In this document: piece by piece, positions 15,792 through 22,920 of the stretch | How the letters are laid out: each line of letters opens with the position of its first letter | How positions within the stretch are numbered: position 1 is the first letter of the stretch | Source: Verrucomicrobiota bacterium | Lineage (GTDB): Bacteria; Verrucomicrobiota; Verrucomicrobiia; Chthoniobacterales; SZAS-18 | Reading direction: 5' to 3' | DNA: 35,723 nucleotides | Assembly: GCA_019241085.1 (NCBI GenBank) | Contig: JAFAXH010000020.1 | Location: forward strand, 1-35,723 | Notes under the pieces: model-generated | What the model was told of the DNA's origin: nothing | Database searches by the model: none | Seen by the model: only the letters and a program-made list of their open reading frames with translations | Program-made: the position numbers and the translations under genes

Positions 15792-16724
15792 ATGCCTGTT
15801 CTCATCGTTGGCTCCATCGCACTCGACACCGTCAAAACGCCCGCCGAGGAGCACGCCGACCTGCTCGGCGGCTCGGCTTCCTACGCCGCGGTCAGCGCCA
15901 GCTTTTTCGGGCCAACGCAACTCGTCGGCATCGTGGGCGACGATTTCCCCAAGGCGCACGTCGAGTATTTCGCCCAGCGCGGCATCGACCTCGCCGGCTT
16001 GCAGCAGGTGCCGGGACAGAGCTTTCGCTGGTCGGGCGAATACATGCTCGACATGAACACGCGCGAGACGCGCTCGGTCGCGCTCAACGTCTTCGAGCAT
16101 TTCACGCCGCACTTGCCGGAAAGCTTTCGCCAAACGCCGCACGTCCTGCTCGCCAACATCGCGCCCGCGCTCCAAAGCCATGTGCTCGACCAGATGACCC
16201 GCCCGCGGTTTGTCGTCGCCGACACGATGGACCTTTGGATCACGATTGCGCGCGAGGATTTGCTGAAACTCCTGCGCCGCGTCGATCTGCTCATCCTCAA
16301 CGATTCCGAAGCGCGCCTGCTCACCGACGAGCCGAATCTCATCAAAGCCGCCGCGCTCATCCGCGCGCTCGGCCCGCGCTTTGTCGCGATCAAAAAAGGC
16401 GAGCACGGCTGCCTGCTCTTCGGCGATCCGGCGACGGGCGAATTCTTCGCCTGCCCGGCGTTTCCGCTGGCGAACCTGCACGATCCCACGGGCGCGGGCG
16501 ACTGCTTCGCCGGCGGCTTCATCGGCCACCTCGCGCAGAAAGATGCGGCGGATGGAAACCACGCCGCGCCGGTCGGCTTCGACGCGCTGCGGCAGGCGGT
16601 CGTCTTCGGCAGCGTGCTGGCGAGTTTCAACGTCGAAGCGTTCAGCCTCGAGCGGCTGCGCAGCGTGACGGAGAAGGACGTGCAGAAGCGCTTCGAGGAG
16701 TTCCGCCGGTTCAGCCAATTCTGA
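15792..16724 (+). CDS. PfkB/ribokinase-family sugar kinase
   Basis: A 310-residue kinase. The N-terminal beta strand is PVLIVGSIALDTV, with Asp12 and the GG pair of LLGGSASYAA (24-33), which bind the sugar. The anion-hole and catalytic-base motif DPTGAGDCFAGGF spans 231-243, with Asp237 as base. The IKKGEHGCLL segment binds ATP. The ATG at 15792 is chosen from several in-frame starts because the family begins exactly at this beta strand. It ends 22 bases before the serine hydrolase gene and may be co-transcribed with it. Candidate substrates are ribose, fructose, adenosine and similar sugars; the sequence alone does not decide. Confidence 0.92.
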   Translation: MPVLIVGSIALDTVKTPAEEHADLLGGSASYAAVSASFFGPTQLVGIVGDDFPKAHVEYFAQRGIDLAGLQQVPGQSFRWSGEYMLDMNTRETRSVALNVFEHFTPHLPESFRQTPHVLLANIAPALQSHVLDQMTRPRFVVADTMDLWITIAREDLLKLLRRVDLLILNDSEARLLTDEPNLIKAAALIRALGPRFVAIKKGEHGCLLFGDPATGEFFACPAFPLANLHDPTGAGDCFAGGFIGHLAQKDAADGNHAAPVGFDALRQAVVFGSVLASFNVEAFSLERLRSVTEKDVQKRFEEFRRFSQF

Positions 16725-16746
16725 AAAAATAAAAATCATCGCGCGC

Positions 16747-17772
16747 GTGCGGCGTTCCTTCTGGCTTCTCTTTTTCGTTCTCGCGGCGACGGCGCTGGGC
16801 AGTCGCGCGCGCGGGGCCGAGTTGAACCCGCGCAGCGTGAGCGCGGCGGCGGAATATGCGCGGACGCAACGCGGCTATTCGCTCTTGATCGTGCAGAATG
16901 GCCGCACGCTGCACGAGGAGCGGACCGAGCAGCGCTTTCCCATTTTCAGCGGCACGAAGGCGTTCTGGTGCTTTGCCACGCTGTCCGCCGTGCAGGAAGG
17001 ATTGCTCAGCCTCGACGAGCCGGTCAGCGACACGATCACGGAATGGCGCGCCGATCCGCGCCGGCGCAACATTCACCTCCGACAGTTGCTCGACTTCACC
17101 TCGGGCCTGGAGTCGGCGTCGCAACTGCACCGGCGCACGCGCGCCAACCGCGACCGCGAGGCGTTGCGCGTCAGCCTCGTCGCCGCGCCCGGCAGCGCGT
17201 TCACTTACGGCCCGAGTCATCTGCAAGTGCTCGACGAATTGTTGCGGCGCAAGTTGCACGGCGGCTCGACCACCGATTTTCTGGAACGCCGCGTCCTGCA
17301 TCCCATCGGCATCCACGACGCCGTGGATTTCAAGCCCGATCTGGCGGGCAATCCGCTGCTCGCCAGCGGCTTTGAATTGAGCGCTTCCGAATGGAGCAAA
17401 GTCGGTCGCTTCATCCTCGCTCATTTGCACGGCGGGTCGCGCGCGGTGTGCTCGCCGGAGGTGCTCAACGAGTGCTTTCACAGCAATACCGTGAATCCGG
17501 CGTTTGGCCTGATTTTCTGGCTCAACCGGGAAGCAAAAAATCCCGCCGCGCGCGTGGTCGATGTCGAGGCGCAGCTCGACCTCGGCTGGCAGCGGGCCAA
17601 CTGGCGCCACGCCTGCCTGTCGCACGACGCGCCGGCGGATTTGGTCGTCTCCGTCGGTTCCTATGGTCAGCGGCTCTACGTGTTGCCGTCGCTCGATCTG
17701 ATCGTCGTGCGGCAGGGCGGCGGCCGGAGCTTTCGCGACGCCGCGTTTTTGCACCGCTTGCTGGCGCCTTGA
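16747..17772 (+). CDS. Secreted serine hydrolase, beta-lactamase/PBP-C type
   Basis: A 341-residue protein starting at GTG. A signal peptide is clear: RRSFWLLFFVLAATALGSRARG, cleaved at about residue 22-24, so it acts in the periplasm or is exported. The catalytic SxxK is Ser68-Gly-Thr-Lys71 in FSGTKAFW. The YxN-type motif appears as Tyr-Gly-Pro-Ser in TYGPSHLQVLDELL. The third motif is not a clear KTG and may be the GSYGQR segment near 300. The architecture is that of class C beta-lactamase-like esterases and D-aminopeptidases, most of which do not confer resistance. It lies 22 bases after the sugar kinase gene and converges on the gene ending at 17788 with a 15-base gap. Confidence 0.87.
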   Translation: MRRSFWLLFFVLAATALGSRARGAELNPRSVSAAAEYARTQRGYSLLIVQNGRTLHEERTEQRFPIFSGTKAFWCFATLSAVQEGLLSLDEPVSDTITEWRADPRRRNIHLRQLLDFTSGLESASQLHRRTRANRDREALRVSLVAAPGSAFTYGPSHLQVLDELLRRKLHGGSTTDFLERRVLHPIGIHDAVDFKPDLAGNPLLASGFELSASEWSKVGRFILAHLHGGSRAVCSPEVLNECFHSNTVNPAFGLIFWLNREAKNPAARVVDVEAQLDLGWQRANWRHACLSHDAPADLVVSVGSYGQRLYVLPSLDLIVVRQGGGRSFRDAAFLHRLLAP

Positions 17773-17787
17773 AGGATTTTTTGAAGA

Positions 17788-19116
17788 TCAAGGCCCGACC
17801 GGCAACGCGCGCTCTACGCGCGGTTGCGTCGATGGCGGCGGTTCAGCAGGCGGCGGAGGCGGCGGTGCGACTGGCGCGGCTCGGCGCACCTCCGGCGGGG
17901 CTGGCTCGCGCACGGGCGCCGGCGGCTGCGTTTGCGGCGCTTGCTGCTGCGGCGGCGGAGCCACCACGCGGCGTTGTTCGCCGCCCGAGCTGTCGCGCAC
18001 CGCGAGCAGGACGGTCGAGCGCGACGAGGACCATTGATAGCCGAAACCAAACGTCAGCGGGATCGGCTGCGATTGTTGATAAAGCTGCGCGAGATCGGCT
18101 TGATAATGTTGTTTGAAAAGCTCGATCGGCCCGCGATACGCGCCAGCGGTGCGCACGACCCATTTGTCGGGTGCGAAATAACGCAGCGGCACGCCGGAGT
18201 CGTCTTGCAAGATCGCGGCGCTGTGGTCGAGGAGAAACTCGCGCACGCGGTTGAAGCCGTTCTGGTGCATCAAATACGACGCGGCTTTCAGCAGGCTGTG
18301 GCCGGTGCCGAGACCGGCGCAGAATTTAATAAAGCCGGGGTTCGACTTGATGCCGTCGTCCGACAAATCGGTCGTGAAATAATAAAGCGTGCGCGACCCG
18401 CCGTCCGCCGCGCCATAGACGATGCGCACGCCGCGCGTCGGACCTCCGGCGCTCAACGCGCCGCTGCGATCGAGGGCGACTGGTTCGACCTTGAGCAGCG
18501 GATGGCCGAGCCGGGCGAGCAAGACGTAAATGGCGGGCAGGTTGCCTTTGAGCACACCGCCGGCGAAGTCGCGCCGCATGTCTTTGGTGATGAAAAAGCT
18601 GAAGCTCAGCACGGAGTTCAGCGTGGTCTGCAAATTTTGCAGCGCACCGGCGATTTCCCCTGGTTGCAGCCGCGCGAGGTCCGGCACGTCGCCGACCGGT
18701 TCGAGTCCGCACAGGACGACCGTGCGGGCATTCGGAAAGAGCGTGTCGGCGTAAAGAATGTCGGGTCCGCTGAACATGTAGAACAGCGGCGCGGACGACT
18801 GGGTGAAATTGGGAAAATTCGTGGCTGCCCAAGTGCGTGCGGGCACGATCTGGCGGGTCTCCAGCTTGAGCCAGGCGCGGTTGAAATACGCCGCGTGCGC
18901 CGTCCACGCCGGGCTGGAGGTGAGTGGCGCCAGGTCGCTGCCCGCGCTCACCGGCAGGCCGGCGAGAAAGCGCGCGGTGTCGTCGGCGCTCGCGCCCAAA
19001 CTGCTGCGCAATGCCGCGCCGCAAACGAACGCCAGGAGCAGTGGCAGCAGCAACTCAACGCGCCAGCGGATCGCTCGGCGGTGGCGATGACGACGCGACG
19101 GCGGCGGGAAGTTCAT
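17788..19116 (-). CDS. Hypothetical membrane-anchored protein with Pro-rich tail
   Basis: A 442-residue protein. An uncleaved N-terminal membrane anchor lies at about residues 22-38 (VELLLPLLLAFVCGAALR) after a very basic stretch (RRHRHRRAIRWR), so the bulk is periplasmic. The middle region contains FYMFSGPDILYADTLFPNARTVVL (as FYMFSGPDILYADTL), LSFSFFITKDMRRDF and GTGHSLLKAASYLMH, which look like conserved segments of an uncharacterised globular domain. I cannot name the family. The last 65 residues are rich in Pro, Gln and Arg. The ATG at 19116 overlaps the 3' end of the APC permease gene by 62 bases on the same strand, so translation of the two is probably coupled. A start further upstream would lengthen the overlap. 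Confidence 0.8.
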   Translation of the reverse strand: MNFPPPSRRHRHRRAIRWRVELLLPLLLAFVCGAALRSSLGASADDTARFLAGLPVSAGSDLAPLTSSPAWTAHAAYFNRAWLKLETRQIVPARTWAATNFPNFTQSSAPLFYMFSGPDILYADTLFPNARTVVLCGLEPVGDVPDLARLQPGEIAGALQNLQTTLNSVLSFSFFITKDMRRDFAGGVLKGNLPAIYVLLARLGHPLLKVEPVALDRSGALSAGGPTRGVRIVYGAADGGSRTLYYFTTDLSDDGIKSNPGFIKFCAGLGTGHSLLKAASYLMHQNGFNRVREFLLDHSAAILQDDSGVPLRYFAPDKWVVRTAGAYRGPIELFKQHYQADLAQLYQQSQPIPLTFGFGYQWSSSRSTVLLAVRDSSGGEQRRVVAPPPQQQAPQTQPPAPVREPAPPEVRRAAPVAPPPPPPAEPPPSTQPRVERALPVGP

Positions 19117-20437
19117 GGGCAGTGGATGGATTTTTTTCAGAAGCAAAATTTCGGCAGACAAAATAAACGACCAGCCCAAGAAGCAAGGTGCCAACTCCGG
19201 CCAACGATTCCCACGGCTGGCGGCGGCAGATGAAAACGAGCATGTAGCCGCTGATAATTAAAAAAATAAACGGCGTCACCGGATAGCCCCAGACGCGATA
19301 AGGCCGGGGCAGTTGCGGCTCGCGCCAGCGCAGGATCAGAACGCCGAGCACGGTCAAAAACGAACTGAGGATCAGGCTGAACTGTATGTAAACGAGCGCC
19401 GCCTGAAACGTCGCCGTCAACAGCAGCGCCGTCGTGATGAGCAGTTGCCCCGCCGACGCCACGGCTGGCACGCCGGCGCGCGTGCAGCGCGCCAGCCAGC
19501 GCAACGCGCGAAAATCCTGACCCATCGTCTGCGCGACGCGCGGGCCGACCCAGACCATCGCGCTGACCGAGGAGATTAAACCAAAGCAAATCAAGCCGCC
19601 CATGATCCGGCCGCCGGCTTCGCCGAAAATCTCGCGCCCGGCGATGAGGCCGACTTCGAGTTGACCGGATAGTTTTGGCAGCGGCGTCGTGCGCAGAAAG
19701 ACGGCGTTGACGCCGACGTAGAGCAGCGACACGAGCACCGTGCCGAGGAGCAGCGCGCGGGGGACGTTGCGCTGCGGCTGGTCGATCTCGTGGACGATGT
19801 AGGTGGCCGCATTCCACCCGGAATAGGCATACATCACATAGACGAGGCTGACGGCGAACGGCGAACTCAGGATCAAGGCCGCGTCGCCGTGGACGGGGAA
19901 AAAATTCACTGCCTGCGGATTGCCGCCGGGCAGGAGGGAGCCGGCGAAAATCAGCGCGAGCAGCAAGAGGAGTTTGAAGGCGGTGAAGATGTTTTGAAAC
20001 CGGCTGCCCTGCCGGATGGAAACCAGATGGATCAGCGAAACGATCCAGACCAGCGCGAGCGAAACGTCCAGCGCCGGCACGCGCGCGTCCAGCCCGTGCA
20101 GATACGTGCCGAAGGCCATCGCCGCCAGCGCCGCCGGCGCAGCAAAACCAACCGTGACCGAAAGCCAGCCAGCCATGAAACCAATGGCGGGATGATAAAT
20201 GCGGGAGAGAAAATGGTATTCGCCGCCGGACCGTGGCAGCGCCGCCGCCAGCTCGCCGTAGCTCAGCGCGCCGCAGAGCGCGGCCACGCCGCCGACCACC
20301 CAGAGCAGCAACACCGGGAACGCCGACGGAATGTCGGCAACCTGGAAACCAAGACTCGTGAAAACGCCGGTGCCCACCATGTTGGCCACGACGATGGCGG
20401 TGGCGGTCCATAACGAAATCCGGGGTCCATTTTCCAT
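19055..20437 (-). CDS. APC-superfamily amino acid permease
   Basis: A 460-residue inner-membrane transporter with about twelve hydrophobic segments, the length and pattern of the amino acid-polyamine-organocation family. The N-terminal signature is SLWTATAIVVANMVGTGVFTSLG, with the broken helix GTGVF at about residues 21-25 that binds the substrate carboxylate. Later, LSYGELAAALPRSGGEYHFL is the consensus helix 2-3 region and YAYSGWNAATYIVHEI the helix 6 region. It probably imports amino acids in symport with protons, or exchanges them. The ATG at 20437 gives the standard start. It is the first gene of a two-gene minus-strand unit. Substrate is not determinable. Confidence 0.93.
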   Translation of the reverse strand: MENGPRISLWTATAIVVANMVGTGVFTSLGFQVADIPSAFPVLLLWVVGGVAALCGALSYGELAAALPRSGGEYHFLSRIYHPAIGFMAGWLSVTVGFAAPAALAAMAFGTYLHGLDARVPALDVSLALVWIVSLIHLVSIRQGSRFQNIFTAFKLLLLLALIFAGSLLPGGNPQAVNFFPVHGDAALILSSPFAVSLVYVMYAYSGWNAATYIVHEIDQPQRNVPRALLLGTVLVSLLYVGVNAVFLRTTPLPKLSGQLEVGLIAGREIFGEAGGRIMGGLICFGLISSVSAMVWVGPRVAQTMGQDFRALRWLARCTRAGVPAVASAGQLLITTALLLTATFQAALVYIQFSLILSSFLTVLGVLILRWREPQLPRPYRVWGYPVTPFIFLIISGYMLVFICRRQPWESLAGVGTLLLGLVVYFVCRNFASEKNPSTAHELPAAVASSSPPPSDPLAR

Positions 20438-20611
20438 GCAGAAAAGACGGCCGCGTTCCCGTTCCCCGCGGGAGTCACGGCGTCGGGAAGCGCCGGCACC
20501 ATGACGCTGGCCGGGTGGGAAAGCAAAGCGCACAGCCCTTTGACGTGAGCAGCGCGAGAACATTCGCATTTCGTGCCGACCGCGCGGCGGCGACAATCCG
20601 TATGAGGGATA

Positions 20612-20929
20612 ATGAACCTCAAAACCCTCCCTTGCTTCCTGCTCGCGACCGCCTTGCTCGGTGGCACCGGCTTGTATGCCCAGGCCACTGGCGCCGCCCG
20701 CACCGGCACCTCTTCCAACGGCACTTCCGAAACCGCCGCGCCTCCCAACTCGACGAGCGAAGCCAATCTCACTCGCGGCAATGCGGGTGGCAGCACGACG
20801 ACGACCACGCACCATCGGCACCATCGGCACCATCGGCACCACCATCGCAGCACGACTACTGCGCCCGGACCAAATTCGTCAGCCCGGCAGCCGGGCAGCA
20901 GTTCTTCAGCCGTTCACACCGGCGGCTAG
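20612..20929 (+). CDS. Small secreted His/Ser/Thr-rich protein
   Basis: A 105-residue protein with a good signal peptide (NLKTLPCFLLATALLGGTGLYAQ, cleaved after Ala22 or nearby) and a mature part of low complexity. The mature part is rich in Ser, Thr, Gly and Asn with a His/Arg block at about 67-79 (HHRHHRHHRHHHR). GAGGGATA precedes the ATG, a fair Shine-Dalgarno site. The His block is encoded by tandem 9-base units. Such clusters bind divalent metals such as Zn, Ni or Cu in the periplasm, but that is inference here. It is divergent from the APC permease with 174 bases between, and ends before a hairpin. No family is recognised. Confidence 0.7.
   Translation: MNLKTLPCFLLATALLGGTGLYAQATGAARTGTSSNGTSETAAPPNSTSEANLTRGNAGGSTTTTTHHRHHRHHRHHHRSTTTAPGPNSSARQPGSSSSAVHTGG
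20810..20848 (+). repeat. Tandem 9-base repeat encoding His-His-Arg
   Basis: Three exact copies of CACCATCGG (20810-20836) followed by a degenerate fourth (20837-20848). They encode the His/Arg block of the secreted protein and are prone to length change by slippage in steps of three residues. Confidence 0.9.
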
Positions 20930-20945
20930 CAGACGTTTCTCCCAG

Positions 20946-21005
20946 CCGCGCGAAGAGAAAAGAGGCGCGGGTGTAATCTGCGCCCGCCCTCGGCTTTTCG
21001 CGCGG
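20946..21005. terminator. Probable bidirectional terminator hairpin
   Basis: CCGCGCGAA (20946-20954) and AAAAG (20958-20962) pair with CTTTTCGCGCGG (20994-21005), leaving three bulged bases. An inner GCGGG/CCCGC pair extends the stem. It sits between the ends of two convergent genes (20929 and 21059). There is no T-run, so termination is inferred mainly from position. Confidence 0.5.
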
Positions 21006-21058
21006 CCAGCTGCCTGGCTAGAGACTGGGCGCGGCAGATCGCACGCGCTCCAGTGCAG

Positions 21059-22084
21059 CTAGCGATTTCTGGTCGAAGCCGGTGCTTCGGCGCCTTCCTG
21101 CTCGGCGGCTCCGGGCGGGCCAAGGAGCACGGAGAACACCGCGAACGCCTGCACGCGCGGCGCGTCAAAGGTCGCGCCGAAGAGTGGCGACACGTCCAGC
21201 CGCGTGTTGCGCGTCGGCTTCCAGGCTACGGTCGGCCCGATGACAAAACGCTGCGTCGGATCGCTGCGCGTGTCCTTGTCGGTGAACTGCGAATACTGCA
21301 TTTCCACCCCGAGTTTCAGCCGCTCGTGCGATAGGAAAACCGGCACGAGCAAGCTTTGCGCGAAACCCCATTCCCGGCCGCGGTCGGCCTCGATCTCTTG
21401 TTCAAAAAACAGGTTGAGCGCCCATTCGACCTTGTGGGAAAAATCCTGGGACAGCAGCAGGCGCATTTCGATGGCGTCCGGGATGTGCGCGCTGGTCTGG
21501 CGCGACATGGCGAATGCTTCGCCTTTCTCCATGCGTTCGGGCGCGCCTTCGTCGCGCAGGATGTCGCCGATGCCTTTTTTGTATTCGACGAAGAGCGTCG
21601 GGTTCAGCGGAATCTTGCCCCAATCGGCCAGGGCGTAGCGCGCTTCCAGCGAGAACGTGCGCTCTTGCGTGCGGCCGCGATAGGTCTCGATGTTGTTCTC
21701 GATGGCCACGCCAAAGCGGTGCGGCAGGCCCAGCTCAATTTCCTGGGTAAAAAAATGCTCGGGCCGATTGAAGCGCAAGGCGTCGCCTTCGTAGATGAAT
21801 CCCGCATAGACCGTCCACGGCGGCAGGACGTAAGCGTTGGTCAGGTTGGCCGCGCGGCTGCGCGAAAACTCCGGCGGCGCACCGTAGGCGCTGGGCACGC
21901 CTTCGTCACTGATGACGATCACGCGTTCGACGCCGTTGTTGCGAGCTGAACTGGTGTCTTCGCCCGCCGCCGATGCCGGCGGAGTGGCCAACTCGGCGCG
22001 ACTGTCGGCAGCGCCGAGTGTTGTCTGGTAACCAACCCAGCCGAAGATGAAAAGCGCGCGACGCAGCCATGAAAATCGTTGCAT
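21059..22084 (-). CDS. Putative outer-membrane beta-barrel protein
   Basis: A 341-residue exported protein. The N-terminus QRFSWLRRALFIFGWVGYQTTLGAADS is signal-peptide-like. The body is a chain of alternating polar and aromatic strands such as AYVLPPWTVYAGFIYEG, HRFGVAIENNIETYRG, ERTFSLEARYALADWG, VEWALNLFFEQEIE and LKLGVEMQYSQFTDK, typical of a barrel of about 10-14 strands. It closes with a strand ending FAVFSVLLG plus a short tail. It could be a pore or an adhesion/assay-type barrel; no named family is certain. The ATG at 22084 is chosen for the signal peptide. It is 95 bases downstream of the gene ending at 22180 on the same strand and may belong to that operon. Confidence 0.75.
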   Translation of the reverse strand: MQRFSWLRRALFIFGWVGYQTTLGAADSRAELATPPASAAGEDTSSARNNGVERVIVISDEGVPSAYGAPPEFSRSRAANLTNAYVLPPWTVYAGFIYEGDALRFNRPEHFFTQEIELGLPHRFGVAIENNIETYRGRTQERTFSLEARYALADWGKIPLNPTLFVEYKKGIGDILRDEGAPERMEKGEAFAMSRQTSAHIPDAIEMRLLLSQDFSHKVEWALNLFFEQEIEADRGREWGFAQSLLVPVFLSHERLKLGVEMQYSQFTDKDTRSDPTQRFVIGPTVAWKPTRNTRLDVSPLFGATFDAPRVQAFAVFSVLLGPPGAAEQEGAEAPASTRNR

Positions 22085-22179
22085 GGGCGGCAAAACAACA
22101 GCCACGCCCGAGTTCGTCAAGCACACACCCTCAATAAGCGGTGGATTTGTCCGCGAGCTTTGCTCAAAAAACCGGCGCG

Positions 22180-22920
22180 TTATTCCAGCTTTTCGGCAGG
22201 CTCCGCCCTTGCCGCCGGAGTTGCAATTTCCGTGCTCATGTGACGACGAGGGACGACAAAGATGGAAATCTGCGTGGCTTGCCGGCGGTCGCCGTGAGCG
22301 ACGACCCGGAAATGTGGCTGGCCGGGTCGCACCACGTCCCAAGCGACGCTCGTTTGGCTGAGGATCGGTGCCTTGGCCAACTCACCGATTTTGTCGAAAG
22401 GAAGCGCCTTGTCGGGTCGCAGAAAACCGGTGACCGCCGTGATGCGCTCCTTGTCGTCGGCTATGATAAAGATGGCGCGGTAATCGGTGCTCGCGAGCTG
22501 CCAGAGCACCTTGTGGCCTTCCTCCCTTTCCTGGCCTTCTTCGCCTGCGTCGCCGCCTTCCTCTTTGGGCGGCTGGGCGGGATCAGTCAGCTTGTCCAAT
22601 TTCTGGTGGGCTGCATCCAACTCATCGCCCAAGCCGATCCCGAGGATGGACGTGAGCACTTGCACCGACTTCGCCGCGGCCAGCCTTTCTTCAAAGCTGG
22701 CATCCTTGACCGTGTCCTCGGGCGTGGGACTAACGGAGGCACCAGCGGAAGGTGAAGCCGCAACGTGCGGACTGGCCGCTGAGATAGCTGCCGGTTCGCC
22801 TCCGTGCGCGCCGAGCGCGGCGAGGACGAGCGCGGGCAAAAACAACGATGCCCGTGCCACGGACAAAGCGTTCAGGCAACTGCTCACGCGAAAGGTTCTG
22901 ATCTGCGGATCGGCGCTCAA
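22180..22920 (-). CDS. Exported protein of unknown function, coupled to upstream gene
   Basis: A 246-residue protein. A hydrophobic segment at about 25-38 (SLFLPALVLAALGAHG) after a long polar N-terminus looks like a signal sequence. Then comes an Ala/Ser/Pro-rich linker and a helical, Glu-rich region (GGDAGEEGQEREEGHK near 123-138), followed by a small domain with YRAIFIIADDKERITAVTGFLRP (as YRAIFIIADD, ITAVTGFLRP) and a conserved-looking PHFRVVAHGDRR. No family is recognised. The first start is TTG at 22920, which overlaps the TGA of the preceding gene as TTGA, implying coupled translation. A shorter start at an internal GTG would give a more usual signal peptide, so the exact N-terminus is uncertain. 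Confidence 0.65.
   Translation of the reverse strand: MSADPQIRTFRVSSCLNALSVARASLFLPALVLAALGAHGGEPAAISAASPHVAASPSAGASVSPTPEDTVKDASFEERLAAAKSVQVLTSILGIGLGDELDAAHQKLDKLTDPAQPPKEEGGDAGEEGQEREEGHKVLWQLASTDYRAIFIIADDKERITAVTGFLRPDKALPFDKIGELAKAPILSQTSVAWDVVRPGQPHFRVVAHGDRRQATQISIFVVPRRHMSTEIATPAARAEPAEKLE

Noticed and set aside
16747-17772. Antibiotic-resistance beta-lactamase
   Set aside because: The third active-site motif is not a clear KTG and most proteins of this build are peptidases or esterases; resistance cannot be claimed.
17824-19233. 469-codon plus-strand frame opposite the Pro-rich-tail protein
   Set aside because: Arg-rich low-complexity product without homology features; antisense to a plausible membrane-anchored protein.
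20809-20848. Short tandem repeats considered as a CRISPR
   Set aside because: Units are 9 bases, contiguous and in frame inside a coding region; there are no spacers.
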